Positions 27,044-40,018 of a DNA stretch of 64,000 nucleotides are shown here, one piece after another. The stretch spans positions 91,735-155,734 of the forward strand of contig NZ_BCNS01000018.1 of NCBI RefSeq assembly GCF_001528745.1. Direction: 5' to 3'. Source of the DNA: Marinobacterium profundum. Its GTDB lineage: Bacteria; Pseudomonadota; Gammaproteobacteria; Pseudomonadales; Balneatricaceae. The notes under the pieces are model-generated. The model had not been told where the DNA came from. It did no database searches and saw only the letters and a program-made list of their open reading frames with translations. The position numbers and the translations under genes are program-made. Within the stretch, counting starts at the first letter, position 1. Each line of letters opens with the position of its first letter.

Positions 27044-27481
27044 ATGAGACGCAAGTATGTACCCGACCTGTCGCGGCAGATGGCCCAGTGTGAGGCCAAC
27101 TACGCACGCATGATGAAGTTGCTGCCGGACCTGGATGTCTGCGATCATCGCGAATTCCAGGTGTACTGGAAAGCGCATCAGGTCGTGGTGCGCCTCGAAG
27201 TGGAGGAGCGCTTCGCCTACACCTCCACTGTGCTGGTGAAGCAGCTGCACGAAGGCTCCAGCTGGCTGACAACCCCCACGCTCGTCGTGCGGCTGTACCA
27301 TGATGCCACCATGGCGGAAGTCATCTGCCTGAAGAGCCGGCGGCAGCTATCAGGTGTTTACGGTTATCCCAACCGTGACATGCACCATCCCGATGAGAAA
27401 GCGCAGCTCAATGGCTACCTGGGTGAGTGGTTGAACCACTGCCTTAATCACGGCCACCACAACGAACCCGTCTTTGTTTAA
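27044..27481 (+). CDS. DUF1249 family protein (YqiB-like)
   Basis: This 145-residue soluble protein belongs to the YqiB/DUF1249 family, found between nudF and cpdA across gammaproteobacteria. The function is unknown. The N-terminus RRKYVPDLSRQMAQCEANYAR and the C-terminal PNRDMHHPDEK with a following histidine-rich tail are family features. The ATG at 27044 is supported by CGGGAG upstream and starts 12 bp after nudF. Confidence 0.85.
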   Translation: MRRKYVPDLSRQMAQCEANYARMMKLLPDLDVCDHREFQVYWKAHQVVVRLEVEERFAYTSTVLVKQLHEGSSWLTTPTLVVRLYHDATMAEVICLKSRRQLSGVYGYPNRDMHHPDEKAQLNGYLGEWLNHCLNHGHHNEPVFV

Positions 27482-27517
27482 AAAACGCTCTAAAAACTGC
27501 CTCAAGAGTTGTCTGAA

Positions 27518-28303
27518 ATGCCCCTTCGCCTGTTGCAGTTGAGTGACTGCCATCTGAGCCCGAATCCCGGCGGTCTGTTCCGTGGAATTGATCCTTTGTG
27601 CCACCTGGATGCCGTGGTTGCCGATGTGCGTCAGCGCTTTGTACAGGCGGATCTGCTGCTGCTAACCGGCGACCTGACCCATCATGGTGCCCCCGATGCC
27701 TACCGGCGGCTGCTGGATTCTGTGGACGGCCTGGCCGCGCAGCGCCACTGGCTGGCGGGCAATCATGATGTGGCTGCGTCTATGCGGGCGCTCGAGGCGC
27801 AGGAGCCCGCACTGGGCTGTAAACTGATCGACAGCGAGCACTGGCGAATTCTGCTGCTGGACTCCAGCGCAGATCCCGATGGCCGTGGGAGCGGCAGCCT
27901 GTCCGACGGCGAGCTTGATTGGTTGCGCCAGCAACTGCGCAGTGCCGGTCAACGCTGGGTGTTTATCGCCTTGCATCACAATCCGGTAGCCCTTGGCAGT
28001 GCCTGGCAGGATGCCATTATGCTGGGTAATGCTCCACAGCTGTGGGCCATTCTCGATGGTTATCCACAGGTGCGCGGGCTGATGTTCGGTCATGTGCATC
28101 AGCAGCAGCATCTGCATCGCGGCCAGATACAGCTGTTTGCTGCGCCCTCCACGGCGATGCAGTTTGAAGCGGGCTGCGAAAACTTTCAGCTTGAAACCGA
28201 TGTCGCGCTGGCGCGGCCGGGGTATCGCTATTACGAGTTGCAGGATGATGGCCGCATAGAGGCCAGGCTGTGTCGCATAGCGTTGCCGGATTGCGTCAAT
28301 TAG
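27518..28303 (+). CDS. cpdA: 3',5'-cyclic-AMP phosphodiesterase
   Basis: CpdA breaks down cAMP and so tunes CRP-dependent control. The 261-residue metallophosphoesterase has all metal-site motifs: QLSDCH, TGDLTHHG, GNHD, LHHNP and GHVHQQ. The ATG at 27518 is chosen (AAGAG upstream); a TTG nine bases earlier is possible. Gene order nudF-DUF1249-cpdA-yqiA-parE supports it. Confidence 0.9.
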   Translation: MPLRLLQLSDCHLSPNPGGLFRGIDPLCHLDAVVADVRQRFVQADLLLLTGDLTHHGAPDAYRRLLDSVDGLAAQRHWLAGNHDVAASMRALEAQEPALGCKLIDSEHWRILLLDSSADPDGRGSGSLSDGELDWLRQQLRSAGQRWVFIALHHNPVALGSAWQDAIMLGNAPQLWAILDGYPQVRGLMFGHVHQQQHLHRGQIQLFAAPSTAMQFEAGCENFQLETDVALARPGYRYYELQDDGRIEARLCRIALPDCVN

Positions 28304-28349
28304 GCCCCTCCGGTATGGTTCCGCCATGTAATATCAGCAAGGAGCGGGG

Positions 28350-30897
<2,548 letters not shown>

Positions 30898-30937
30898 GAT
30901 CGGGCAACGGCACCAGATGCACTGACGGAATTTTGAA

Positions 30938-33193
30938 ATGAGTACAGAATCCACTTTTGAGAACGGCGTTGAGCGCTTGTCGCTAAAAGCCTTCAGCGAG
31001 AAGGCCTACCTGGATTACTCCATGTACGTCATTCTCGACCGCGCATTGCCGCATATAGGCGATGGTATGAAACCGGTGCAGCGTCGCATCATTTATGCCA
31101 TGTCTGAGCTGGGGCTCAAGGCGACGGCCAAGTACAAGAAATCGGCCCGTACCGTCGGCGACGTGCTGGGCAAGTTCCACCCCCATGGAGACTCGGCCTG
31201 CTACGAGGCCATGGTGCTGATGGCACAGCCGTTCAGCTACCGTTACCCGCTGGTCGATGGCCAGGGTAACTGGGGCTCGCCGGACGATCCCAAGTCCTTT
31301 GCCGCCATGCGATATACCGAGTCGCGCCTGGCGCCCTATGCCGAGCTGCTGCTGCGCGAACTGGGCCAGGGCACCGTTGACTGGTTGCCCAACTTTGACG
31401 CCACCTTGCAGGAGCCTGCGGTACTGCCGGCGCGCCTGCCCAACGTGCTGCTTAACGGTACCACCGGCATTGCGGTGGGCATGGCGACGGATATACCACC
31501 GCACAACCTGCGTGAAGTGACCAGCGCCTGTCTGCATCTGCTGGACCATCCTTCGGCGGACGTGCAGTCGCTGTGCGAATTCATTCCGGGGCCGGACATG
31601 CCCACGGATGCTGAAATCATCACCCCGGCCCATGAGCTGCGCAAGCTCTATGAAACTGGCCGCGGTTCGGTGCGCATGCGTGCAGTCTATATCCGTGAAC
31701 AGGGTGAGATTGTCATCACGGCGCTGCCGCATCAGGTTTCAGGCAACAAGATTCTGGAACAGATAGCGGCCCAGATGCAGGCCAAGAAGCTGCCGATGGT
31801 GGCGGATCTGCGGGATGAGTCTGATCACGAAAACCCCACCCGGCTGGTAATTATTCCACGCTCCAACCGCGTTGATATCGACCAGCTGATGGCACATCTG
31901 TTTGCCTCTACCGATCTGGAACGCAGCTACCGCGTTAACCTCAACATGATAGGTATCGATGGCCGGCCCCAGGTGAAGGATCTGCGTCAGATCCTCACCG
32001 AATGGCTCAGCTGGCGAACTCAGGTGGTACGCCGTCGCCTGCAGTATCGTCTGGACAAGGTGCTGGATAGGTTGCACCTGCTCGAAGGCCTGATGATTGC
32101 GTATCTCAATATCGACGAGATTATTGCCATCATCCGTTACGAGGAAGAGCCCAAGGCCGAGATGATCCGGCGCTTCAATATCAGTGAGCGCCAGGCCGAA
32201 GCGATTCTGGAACTCAAGCTGCGCCACCTGGCCAAGCTGGAAGAGTTCAAGATCCGTGCCGAGCAGAATGAGCTGGAAGCCGAACGCAAGCGTCTTGAAG
32301 AAATCCTGGGATCAGATTCGCGGCTGCGCAAGCTGATCAAGGATGAGCTGAAAGAAGATGCCAAAACCTACGGCGATGACCGCCGCTCGCCCATAGTGCA
32401 GCGTAATGAAGCTCAGGCGTTCAGCGAGAAGGATCTGCTCAGTGCAGATCCCGTGACCGTGGTGATTTCAAAGCAGGGCTGGATTCGAGCTGCCAAGGGC
32501 CACGAGATCGATGCCGAAGGCTTGAGCTACAAGTCCGGCGACAGCTTCAAACTGGCCTGTGCCGGGCGCATGAATCAGCCAACTCTGCTGCTCGACTCCA
32601 CCGGGCGCAGCTATACCCTGGATACTCATACGCTGCCATCGGCGCGGGGACAGGGCGAGCCTGTTACCAGCCAATTGTCGTTGCCCAAGGGCGCGACCAT
32701 CGAAGGCATGTTCTCGGGGCAGGATAATGACCGGGTGCTGCTGGCGTCCGATGCGGGTTATGGCTTTGTCGCCAAGGTGTCTGACCTGAGCAGCAAAACC
32801 AAAAACGGCAAGGCGGCGCTGACACTGCCGGAGGCGAGTCTGACCCTGATGCCCATTCTGGTGAAGGATGCGGCACGGGATCTGCTGGCGGCGGTGACCA
32901 ATGAAGGCCGACTGCTGGTCTTCCCGGTGGCGGATCTGCCGGAGCTGGCGCGGGGCAAGGGCAACAAGATCATCAATATTCCGGGCGCACGGGCCAAGGC
33001 GCGGGAAGAGTATCTGACCGCGCTGGTGACGCTGGATCCGGACAAGACCCTGGTGGTGCATGCCGGGCGGCAGCATCTCAAGCTCAAGCCGGCGGAGATT
33101 GATCATTATCGCGGCGAGCGTGGCCGGCGCGGCAACAAGTTGCCCCGGGGCTATCAGCGGGTTGACCGTCTGGAAGTGGAGGGCGACGAGTAG
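30938..33193 (+). CDS. parC: DNA topoisomerase IV subunit A
   Basis: ParC cuts and rejoins DNA in topoisomerase IV. The 751-residue protein has the quinolone-resistance region [12 protein letters not shown] with S86 and E90, equivalent to E. coli S80 and E84, so it is wild type there. Active-site tyrosine 126 lies in RYTESR. The C-terminal beta-propeller is short, as usual for ParC. It sits directly after parE and before a strong terminator. Confidence 0.95.
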   Translation: MSTESTFENGVERLSLKAFSEKAYLDYSMYVILDRALPHIGDGMKPVQRRIIYAMSELGLKATAKYKKSARTVGDVLGKFHPHGDSACYEAMVLMAQPFSYRYPLVDGQGNWGSPDDPKSFAAMRYTESRLAPYAELLLRELGQGTVDWLPNFDATLQEPAVLPARLPNVLLNGTTGIAVGMATDIPPHNLREVTSACLHLLDHPSADVQSLCEFIPGPDMPTDAEIITPAHELRKLYETGRGSVRMRAVYIREQGEIVITALPHQVSGNKILEQIAAQMQAKKLPMVADLRDESDHENPTRLVIIPRSNRVDIDQLMAHLFASTDLERSYRVNLNMIGIDGRPQVKDLRQILTEWLSWRTQVVRRRLQYRLDKVLDRLHLLEGLMIAYLNIDEIIAIIRYEEEPKAEMIRRFNISERQAEAILELKLRHLAKLEEFKIRAEQNELEAERKRLEEILGSDSRLRKLIKDELKEDAKTYGDDRRSPIVQRNEAQAFSEKDLLSADPVTVVISKQGWIRAAKGHEIDAEGLSYKSGDSFKLACAGRMNQPTLLLDSTGRSYTLDTHTLPSARGQGEPVTSQLSLPKGATIEGMFSGQDNDRVLLASDAGYGFVAKVSDLSSKTKNGKAALTLPEASLTLMPILVKDAARDLLAAVTNEGRLLVFPVADLPELARGKGNKIINIPGARAKAREEYLTALVTLDPDKTLVVHAGRQHLKLKPAEIDHYRGERGRRGNKLPRGYQRVDRLEVEGDE

Positions 33194-33224
33194 CGGGCAA
33201 CGCCTGCAAGCGCCCTGGTATCCG

Positions 33225-33263
33225 AAAAAGGCGCTGGCGACCTCTGTGTCGTCAGCGCCTTTT
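33225..33263 (+). terminator. Rho-independent terminator after parC
   Basis: A 13-bp stem with one G-T pair (33228-33240 with 33249-33261) encloses an 8-nt loop, preceded by an A-run and followed by Ts. It may also serve the convergent gene. Confidence 0.8.
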
Positions 33264-33298
33264 GTATGTCTGGCCTGTTGTGGAGCGTCCGACTGAGG

Positions 33299-34936
33299 TC
33301 AGCCGGTTTTGCTGATCAGATGACTGGCCTGGCGCTCCAGCAGTTCCTCGTAATCCTCACTCAGGCGATGGATCAGCACCTTGTCTTCGTCCTCGCGCCT
33401 GATATCGGCGTGTTCCAGCAAATTACCCTTCAGATCCGGAACTTCAGTCAGGGCAGTGTGGCTGATCAGCTCGTTGCTCTGGGTGCTGCGGGTGAGGAAC
33501 TGGACTTCTTCCAGCATCAGCGACGGTTTGAGGCAGTTGCCGCGCACCAGCGCTATATGCAGGTTCAGTACCGGCTGGAAACCGCGAATGCGGCGCTGGT
33601 TAAAAGTCCGATACAGCAGGGTGAAAAGCTTGGCGGCACAGAGTGCATTGGCACCGTGGGCGTCTTCCTCGGTGGGCTGGCGGAACCAGACGCGAATGTC
33701 GCCGTTGTTCTGGGGCTCGATGTCGCCACTGTAAATGGCGGCGATCTGGTGGGCGAACTGGCTGTAGTGGGTCAGCAGTTCGGCACGCTCCTGTTCATCG
33801 ACATACTCGGCGTGACCGCTGGCGGTGTCGATCAGCAGCAGATAGCTGGCTTCCTGGGGCGTCAGCCGCAGTTCCAGCTCATGCTCAAAACTGTAGAGAC
33901 CCAGCTGGGTCTCGCTGCGTTCGCGTAGCGGATTGGGTGCGCTGGGTTGCTGCGGTTCAGCTGCGGCGGGTTCGTCGTCGTCAATCTCCAAATCCTCGTC
34001 GATAAAACGGGCTTCATGCACGCGTTCCGACTCTTCCGGCTGGGGCGCCGAGGGCATGAAGCGGGGCATCAGTCGTTCTTTCACCGGCCGCAGCAGGTCC
34101 AGCAATCCATCGAAACCGGACTCGTCCCGCCGTTTGTCGGAGGCATGATCCTGGTCGTCGTATTGATCGTTGTCCTGGTCAGGGTTAAATTCATCAGCCT
34201 CTTCCAGCGACTGATAGTCCTCGTAAGCAGCGTCCGATGCGCCTGCGTCTTCGGCCGGGAAATCGTAGCGCCGGGATTCTGTGTCTGAGTCGTCATGCAG
34301 GCTTGCCTGCGTCGGCTCTTCTGCCGGGAAGGCCGCCAGGTTCAGCTCGTCCTCTGTCGCCGTATCCAGCGCCTGATCGGCTTCATCTTCCAGTTCGTCG
34401 TCGTCATCGAATGCGCGCGGCGGGCGGGCATTAAGTGTCATGGCCAGGGTCAGGAGTGCCGCCAGGGCGCAGCCGAGCCAGAGCATGGCCACCAGGGTCA
34501 GCTGCTCCAGACGCTGGTCCCGGGCGGGGGCCGGATCGAGCCAGAACAGCATGCGACCTATGATCTGCTGCTCGCGTTCCAGCACCAGCTCGCGTTCAAG
34601 CGGCCCTTCGGCTTCGCCGCTACGGGCGACCAGTTCACTGGTCTGGTTGTAGAGTGAGATGCCACGCACTTCGGGTTGCTCGCCCAGCTCATTAATCAGG
34701 TAGTTCAGGCTGACCCGGTCGTCGGCCAGCAGCAGGGGTTGCAGCAGCACGGCGGACTGGCGCATCAACTTTTCACCAGATGCCAGTGTTTCTGCCTGGG
34801 CATCCTTGCTGGCGCTGAACCAGAGATAGCCGCCGCTGAGCAGCAGGCCAAAGGTCAGAATCATGGCCAGTTGCAACAGCAGGCGACGACGCAACGGGGA
34901 CGGGATAGCGGTAATCTGGGGCTGGACTGCGGACAT
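33299..34936 (-). CDS. AhpA/YtjB-like membrane protein with acidic linker
   Basis: This 545-residue protein has a membrane helix at about 18-40, a periplasmic segment of about 105 residues, a second helix at about 145-168, and a long cytoplasmic part. Residues 175-330 are extremely rich in aspartate and glutamate and probably disordered. Residues 340-545 form a compact cytoplasmic domain. The N-terminal half resembles the AhpA/YtjB (SMP) family, and a comparable gene lies next to parC in Pseudomonas. The function is unknown. The ATG at 34936 puts the first helix near the N-terminus; the frame is open further to 35050 but lacks support. Confidence 0.72.
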   Translation of the reverse strand: MSAVQPQITAIPSPLRRRLLLQLAMILTFGLLLSGGYLWFSASKDAQAETLASGEKLMRQSAVLLQPLLLADDRVSLNYLINELGEQPEVRGISLYNQTSELVARSGEAEGPLERELVLEREQQIIGRMLFWLDPAPARDQRLEQLTLVAMLWLGCALAALLTLAMTLNARPPRAFDDDDELEDEADQALDTATEDELNLAAFPAEEPTQASLHDDSDTESRRYDFPAEDAGASDAAYEDYQSLEEADEFNPDQDNDQYDDQDHASDKRRDESGFDGLLDLLRPVKERLMPRFMPSAPQPEESERVHEARFIDEDLEIDDDEPAAAEPQQPSAPNPLRERSETQLGLYSFEHELELRLTPQEASYLLLIDTASGHAEYVDEQERAELLTHYSQFAHQIAAIYSGDIEPQNNGDIRVWFRQPTEEDAHGANALCAAKLFTLLYRTFNQRRIRGFQPVLNLHIALVRGNCLKPSLMLEEVQFLTRSTQSNELISHTALTEVPDLKGNLLEHADIRREDEDKVLIHRLSEDYEELLERQASHLISKTG

Positions 34937-35155
34937 AGTGTGCTGGGTTATCCAGGGGCGCGTGGAAATTGGACGAAACCGATCATAACAGCTCAACCGG
35001 AGCCGGCACAGTACTGCCGGGCCGCATGTTGCAGCGCATCCAGGAGCCATTTAAAGCGCTGGCCGCGATGACCAGTTAATGCCCCGATTGGGGTGCCGCT
35101 TTCGATGCTTGCAGCAAAAGTGAAATCCTTCATGCAAGATCCGGGTTCCGGACGG

Positions 35156-35161
35156 TATAAT
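35156..35161 (+). promoter_or_regulatory. Probable -10 box of the proA operon
   Basis: TATAAT lies 34 bp before the proA ATG. The -35 region (TGCAAG at 35133) is weak. The 258-bp divergent gap holds nothing else I can name. Confidence 0.4.
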
Positions 35162-35194
35162 GCGCAGGTTAACGACCGGAGCTAAGGGCAGGGC

Positions 35195-36451
35195 ATGAAC
35201 GTAGAGGCATACATGATCGAGCTGGGTCAGCGTGCACGCGAGGCGTCGCGGCTGATGGCACGTGCCGAAACCGGCATCAAGAACAAGGCGCTGCTGTATA
35301 TGGCTGAAGCCATTGAGGCCGGGCGCGATACTCTGGCGAGCGCGAATCAGCAGGATCTGGAAAATGCTCGGGCCAGTGGTCTGGATGCAGCCATGCTGGA
35401 TCGTCTGGAACTGACACCGGCACGTATCGATACCATGATCGAGGGTCTGCGTCAGGTGGCGACACTGGCGGACCCCATTGGCGGCATCACCGATATGAAC
35501 TATCGCCCCAGTGGCATTCAGATCGGCAAGATGCGTGTGCCTCTGGGCGTGATCGGTATAATTTATGAATCGCGGCCCAATGTGACGGTCGAGGCGGCGA
35601 GCCTGTGCCTGAAATCCGGCAATGCCGCCATTTTGCGCGGCGGCTCGGAATCGATTCATTCCAACCAGGCGATTGCAGCCTGTATTGCCGCGGGTCTTAA
35701 GCGTGCGGGCCTGCCGCAGACGGCGGTACAGGTGGTCGAGACCACCGACCGCGCGGCTGTCGGTCAGCTGATCGCCATGCCGGAGTACGTTGACGTTATA
35801 GTGCCCCGCGGTGGCAAAGGTTTGATCGAGCGTGTCAGCCGTGATGCGCGGGTGCCGGTGATCAAGCATCTGGACGGTATCTGCCATGTCTTTATCGACA
35901 GCGAGGCCGACATCTCCAAGGCGATCAATATCGCCCTCAATGCCAAGACGCACCGCTATGGTACCTGCAATACCATGGAAACCCTGCTGGTCGACAGCAG
36001 TGTAGCCGCCAAGGTTCTGCCGGAGCTGGCCGGCGCCTATGAGCAGGCCGGCGTTGAGTTGCGCGGCTGTGAACGCACCCGTGCGCTGCTGCCGCAAATT
36101 GTGGCGGCAACACAGGAAGACTGGTCGACCGAATACCTGGCCCCCATTCTGTCGATCCGCGTGCTGGACGGCATGGATGAGGCCATCAGCCATATCAACA
36201 AGTATGGCTCCCACCATACCGATGCTATCGTCACCGAAAACTACACCAAGTCGCGGCGCTTCCTGCGGGAAGTGGATTCCAGCTCGGTGATGGTCAATGC
36301 CTCGACGCGCTTTGCCGATGGTTTCGAGTATGGCCTGGGGGCCGAAATTGGCATTTCCACGGACAAGATTCATGCCCGTGGCCCGGTCGGCCTTGAAGGC
36401 CTGACGTCGCAGAAATACGTGGTGCTGGGTGATGGTCATATCCGTCAGTAA
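35195..36451 (+). CDS. proA: Gamma-glutamyl phosphate reductase
   Basis: ProA reduces glutamyl 5-phosphate to glutamate semialdehyde for proline synthesis. The 418-residue aldehyde-dehydrogenase-fold protein has the catalytic cysteine near residue 258 ([12 protein letters not shown]), plus [12 protein letters not shown] and [14 protein letters not shown]. It starts a long co-directional run (proA, nadD, rsfS, rlmH, mrdA, rodA and on), the same order as in Pseudomonas. proB is not in the window. Confidence 0.95.
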   Translation: MNVEAYMIELGQRAREASRLMARAETGIKNKALLYMAEAIEAGRDTLASANQQDLENARASGLDAAMLDRLELTPARIDTMIEGLRQVATLADPIGGITDMNYRPSGIQIGKMRVPLGVIGIIYESRPNVTVEAASLCLKSGNAAILRGGSESIHSNQAIAACIAAGLKRAGLPQTAVQVVETTDRAAVGQLIAMPEYVDVIVPRGGKGLIERVSRDARVPVIKHLDGICHVFIDSEADISKAINIALNAKTHRYGTCNTMETLLVDSSVAAKVLPELAGAYEQAGVELRGCERTRALLPQIVAATQEDWSTEYLAPILSIRVLDGMDEAISHINKYGSHHTDAIVTENYTKSRRFLREVDSSSVMVNASTRFADGFEYGLGAEIGISTDKIHARGPVGLEGLTSQKYVVLGDGHIRQ

Positions 36452-36457
36452 AGGGAC

Positions 36458-37126
36458 ATGACCGATACCGGCCCTGCGGATGCCCTGGTTTTCATGGGCG
36501 GCACCTTCGATCCCGTGCACAATGGCCACCTGCGCACCGCGCTGGAGATCCAGCAGTGGATGGGAGTCGAACAGGTCTGCCTGATCCCCTCGAAGGTCCC
36601 GGTGCACCGCGAGCAGCCTGGCTGCTCGTCGGAACAGCGTCTGGCCATGGTAGGCCTGGCGGTGGAACATGAGCCTGCCCTGCGGGTTGATCCGCGGGAG
36701 GTGCTGTCGGAACAGCCCTCCTACAGCCTGCTCACGCTGCAGTCGCTGCGGGCCGAAATCGGACCCGACCGGTCGCTGTGCATGGTGCTGGGAATGGACG
36801 CCTACCTCGGATTGGCCAGCTGGCATGGCTGGGAACAACTGCCTGACTACTGCCACATCATAGTGGTGTGCAGGCCAGGTTATGTATACGAACCGGATGA
36901 GCGGATGCGGCGTTTCTTCCGTGCCCATGAAACTCGTTCGCTGAAGACAGTGCTGGGCTCACCCTGCGGCCGCGTGCTAATGCACGAACTGACGCCGTTG
37001 AGCATCTCGGCTACCCAGATTCGCCAACTGGTGGCGAAGGGTCTGTCACCCCGTTATCTGTGTCCAGACCCCGTTTGGCACTTTATGCAACTACACAAAC
37101 TTTACGTGATTGAAGAGGATAGTTAA
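36458..37126 (+). CDS. nadD: Nicotinate-nucleotide adenylyltransferase
   Basis: NadD makes nicotinate adenine dinucleotide from NaMN and ATP. The 222-residue protein has GGTFDPVHNGHL near residues 14-24 and the C-terminal adenylyltransferase motif ISATQIR. It begins 6 bp after proA and ends 6 bp before rsfS. Confidence 0.95.
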   Translation: MTDTGPADALVFMGGTFDPVHNGHLRTALEIQQWMGVEQVCLIPSKVPVHREQPGCSSEQRLAMVGLAVEHEPALRVDPREVLSEQPSYSLLTLQSLRAEIGPDRSLCMVLGMDAYLGLASWHGWEQLPDYCHIIVVCRPGYVYEPDERMRRFFRAHETRSLKTVLGSPCGRVLMHELTPLSISATQIRQLVAKGLSPRYLCPDPVWHFMQLHKLYVIEEDS

Positions 37127-37132
37127 CCCAAG

Positions 37133-37474
37133 ATGCGGATTGATCAACTGGTCACCCTGGCGCAAACCGCGCTGGAAGATATGAAAGCCAAAGATGTCGT
37201 GTTAGTGGATGTGCAGGGCAAGTCGAGCGTGACCGACTTCATGCTGGTCGCCAGCGGAACCTCCCATCGCCATGTGAACTCTATTTCCCAGAGCGTGATC
37301 GACACGGCGAAAGCTGCGGGCGTGATGCCGCTGGGCACCGAGGGTCAGACAGGCGGTGACTGGGTGCTGGTGGATCTGGGTGATGTCGTTGTCCATGTCA
37401 TGATGCCGGATGCTCGCAGCTTCTACGATCTGGAACGGTTGTGGAACTTTGACGTGGCTAAAGCGGCTGAGTAA
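37133..37474 (+). CDS. rsfS: Ribosome silencing factor RsfS
   Basis: RsfS (RsfA, DUF143) binds L14 and blocks subunit joining when nutrients are short. The 113-residue protein has the family segments [33 protein letters not shown] and YDLERLW. It lies between nadD and rlmH, its usual place. Confidence 0.94.
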   Translation: MRIDQLVTLAQTALEDMKAKDVVLVDVQGKSSVTDFMLVASGTSHRHVNSISQSVIDTAKAAGVMPLGTEGQTGGDWVLVDLGDVVVHVMMPDARSFYDLERLWNFDVAKAAE

Positions 37475-37479
37475 CGGCG

Positions 37480-37947
37480 ATGAAAGTACGTCTGATTGCC
37501 ATTGGCGGCAAGATGCCAGGCTGGGTCACCCAGGGCTACGATGAGTACGCCAAGCGCCTGCCGGCAGATCTGACGCTGGAGCTGGTGGAGCTGGCCCTGG
37601 GGCATAGGGGCAAGGGCGCGGATCTTGCCCGGGCCAAGCGCCAGGAAGGCGATCAGATGCTGGCGGCCATCCCCAAGGGAGACCTGGTGGTGGCGCTGGA
37701 GGTGGAAGGCCGTAACTGGTCGACCGAGCAGCTGGCCTCTAACATGGAAGGCTGGCGCATGGGCGGTCGAAACGTTTCCTTGCTGATCGGCGGTCCGGAC
37801 GGTCTGGATGCCCGTTGCAGTGCGGCGGCTGAACAGCGCTGGTCGCTGTCGGCGCTGACGTTGCCCCATCCGCTGGTGCGTGTGCTGCTGGCAGAGCAGC
37901 TCTACCGCGCCTGCACCATTTTGCAGGGTCACCCCTACCACAAATAG
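37480..37947 (+). CDS. rlmH: 23S rRNA pseudouridine1915 N3-methyltransferase
   Basis: RlmH methylates pseudouridine 1915 in helix 69 of 70S ribosomes. The 155-residue SPOUT protein shows the knot motif [17 protein letters not shown]-like [11 protein letters not shown], and the end HPYHK. It starts 5 bp after rsfS and ends 7 bp before mrdA. Confidence 0.95.
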   Translation: MKVRLIAIGGKMPGWVTQGYDEYAKRLPADLTLELVELALGHRGKGADLARAKRQEGDQMLAAIPKGDLVVALEVEGRNWSTEQLASNMEGWRMGGRNVSLLIGGPDGLDARCSAAAEQRWSLSALTLPHPLVRVLLAEQLYRACTILQGHPYHK

Positions 37948-37954
37948 CGATTTC

Positions 37955-39877
37955 ATGGCCTTCGAACGCTTCAAGGATTACAGCCAGGAAAGCCGCACCT
38001 TTGGTGCCCGGGCAATGCTGGCTTTTGTGCTGGTGGTGGCGCTGGTGTCGGTGCTGGTTGGCCGGCTCTATTTCCTCCAGGTGGTGCAGTACGATCGTTA
38101 TGCCGCCATGTCGGAGGACAACCGAGTGCATCTGCAGCCGGTGGCGCCTACCCGTGGCCTGATTTACGACCGCAATGGTGTCTTGCTGGCCGAAAATCGC
38201 CCCAGCTACAGCGTGACGGTCCTCAAGGAAGAGGTAAAGGATCTCGATGGCACCCTGGATATTCTGAAACAGCTGATACCCATCACCGAATCCGAACTGG
38301 AGCGTTTCCAAAAGCGTTACAGTCAGCGCCGGCGACCATTTGAAACGGTGCCGGTGCGTTTTCGTCTTACGGAACCCGAGATTGCCCGTATTGCCGTTAA
38401 TTATCACCGCTTGCCGGGTGTGCAGGTTGAAGCGGATCTGATCCGCTACTATCCCTACGGCGAGGCCGTGGTCCATGCGCTGGGTTATGTCGGGCGTATT
38501 AACGAGGCCGAACTGCAGCGGGTGGAGGCCAACAACTACGCCGCCACGCACTATATCGGCAAGCTGGGTATCGAGAAGTTCTACGAACCGCAGTTGCATG
38601 GCCAGGTGGGTTTTCAGAAGGTTGAAACCAATGCCCGTGGCCGGGTGTTGCGCGTGCTGGAGCGTGTCGATCCGGTGCCGGGGGATGATTTGGTACTGAG
38701 TCTCGACCTGCGCCTGCAACAGATCACCGAACGGCTGATCGATGGCCGCCGCGCCTCTGTGGTGGCGATAGACCCCAAGACCGGTGGCATTCTGGCGCTG
38801 GTGAGCGAGCCGGGCTACGACCCCAACCTGTTCGTGACCGGTATTTCGACCAAGGACTACAGCGCGCTGCGGGACTCGCCCGACCTGCCACTGTTCAACC
38901 GTGCGCTGCGTGGCGGTTATCCGCCGGCGTCGACCATTAAGCCGGTGATTGCACTGGCGGCGCTTGATTCCGGCACCATATCTCCGAGTCATACGGTGTG
39001 GGATCCGGGCTTCTTTACCCTCAGTCAGGGCGGGCGTCGCTACCGCGACTGGAAGCGTGGCGGCCATGGCCGGGTGGACCTGAATCTGGCGCTGGCCCAG
39101 TCCTGTGATGTCTGGTTCTACGATGTCGGCTATCGCATGGGGATCGACAAGATGTCGGATTACCTGAGTCGCTTTGGATTTGGTGCTGTCACCAGTCTCG
39201 ATCTGCCCGAAGCGGTACCGGCGGTACTGCCATCCAAGGAATGGAAGCGTCGCTCCCGCAATCGTCCCTGGTATCCTGGCGACTCGGTTAACCTGAGTAT
39301 TGGTCAGGGATTTTTCGTTGCCACGCCACTGCAGCTGGCGACAGCCGCCACCGTACTGGCCAATCGCGGCAAGTGGGTACAGCCCAAGTTGTTGCAGGGC
39401 GTGCGCACCAAGGGCGAGGAAGGCGACATCAGCATCAAGATGCCGACGCTGGATGACGCCCGGCCCATGCCTGAAGACGTGACCCTGAAGTCCGATGCCT
39501 ACTGGCAGCAAGTGATCAAGGGCATGGTGGACGTGATGCACGGCGAGCGCGGCACAGCGCGCAAGGCCGGGAAGGATGCGGGCTATATTATCGCCGGCAA
39601 GACCGGCACTGCCCAGGTGGTGGGTATCAAGAAGGATGAGCGTTACGATGCATCCAAACTGTCGGAGCGTAACCATGACCATGCGCTCTTTCTGGCCTTT
39701 GCACCGGTGGATGATCCCCAGATCGCCGTGGCCGTGGTGGTGGAAAACGGCGGTGGCGGCTCCAGTACGGCTGCACCCATAGCCCGTCAGGTCATGGATG
39801 CCTGGTTGCTGGGTATAGACCCCAGTGAAGACCCGATGGCGGAAGAAGAGCTGCAGGAAGCGGAAATATCACGATGA
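37955..39877 (+). CDS. mrdA: Peptidoglycan transpeptidase PBP2
   Basis: PBP2 cross-links peptidoglycan during elongation with RodA. The 640-residue protein has a single N-terminal membrane helix (about 22-44), the PBP dimer domain and the transpeptidase motifs S326-x-x-K329 (ASTIKP), SCD and K549-T-G (AGKTGTAQ). The ATG at 37955 is chosen because the frame's earlier part overlaps rlmH. The C-terminal tail (EELQEAEISR) is repeated, with changes, 111 bp downstream. Confidence 0.95.
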   Translation: MAFERFKDYSQESRTFGARAMLAFVLVVALVSVLVGRLYFLQVVQYDRYAAMSEDNRVHLQPVAPTRGLIYDRNGVLLAENRPSYSVTVLKEEVKDLDGTLDILKQLIPITESELERFQKRYSQRRRPFETVPVRFRLTEPEIARIAVNYHRLPGVQVEADLIRYYPYGEAVVHALGYVGRINEAELQRVEANNYAATHYIGKLGIEKFYEPQLHGQVGFQKVETNARGRVLRVLERVDPVPGDDLVLSLDLRLQQITERLIDGRRASVVAIDPKTGGILALVSEPGYDPNLFVTGISTKDYSALRDSPDLPLFNRALRGGYPPASTIKPVIALAALDSGTISPSHTVWDPGFFTLSQGGRRYRDWKRGGHGRVDLNLALAQSCDVWFYDVGYRMGIDKMSDYLSRFGFGAVTSLDLPEAVPAVLPSKEWKRRSRNRPWYPGDSVNLSIGQGFFVATPLQLATAATVLANRGKWVQPKLLQGVRTKGEEGDISIKMPTLDDARPMPEDVTLKSDAYWQQVIKGMVDVMHGERGTARKAGKDAGYIIAGKTGTAQVVGIKKDERYDASKLSERNHDHALFLAFAPVDDPQIAVAVVVENGGGGSSTAAPIARQVMDAWLLGIDPSEDPMAEEELQEAEISR

Positions 39878-40018
39878 TGCTTGAAACGGCCGTATTGCAG
39901 CCTCGGTCTTCACCAGGGTCCGCCCGCATTGTGACTGACACCTGGGATAGCAGAAGAAGTACTGCAGGAAATGGAAATATCACGATGATGACCGAATCGG
40001 CCTCCGTTGCAGGCTTGG
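39842..40018 (+). repeat. Tandem imperfect duplication of the mrdA tail
   Basis: Bases 39842-39907 and 39953-40018 are similar copies 111 bp apart. The best part is GAAGAAG ... CTGCAGGAA ... GGAAATATCACGATGATG. Copy 1 encodes the mrdA C-terminus EELQEAEISR and stop. Copy 2, in the same frame, would encode EEVLQEMEISR and stop. Similarity continues more weakly (GAA.CGGCC, TTGCAG) towards the rodA ribosome site. The 111-bp period is exactly 37 codons. Confidence 0.75.

Noticed and set aside
28060..28068. Exact DnaA box TTATCCACA
   Set aside because: Single site within cpdA coding sequence with no cluster around it; expected by chance.
33299..34936. Considering the acidic gene as a low-complexity artefact
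   Set aside because: Two good membrane helices, a compact C-terminal domain and a conserved place next to parC support a real gene.
37739..39682. 647-codon open frame opposite mrdA
   Set aside because: Antisense shadow of rlmH and mrdA, which show clear catalytic motifs on the other strand.
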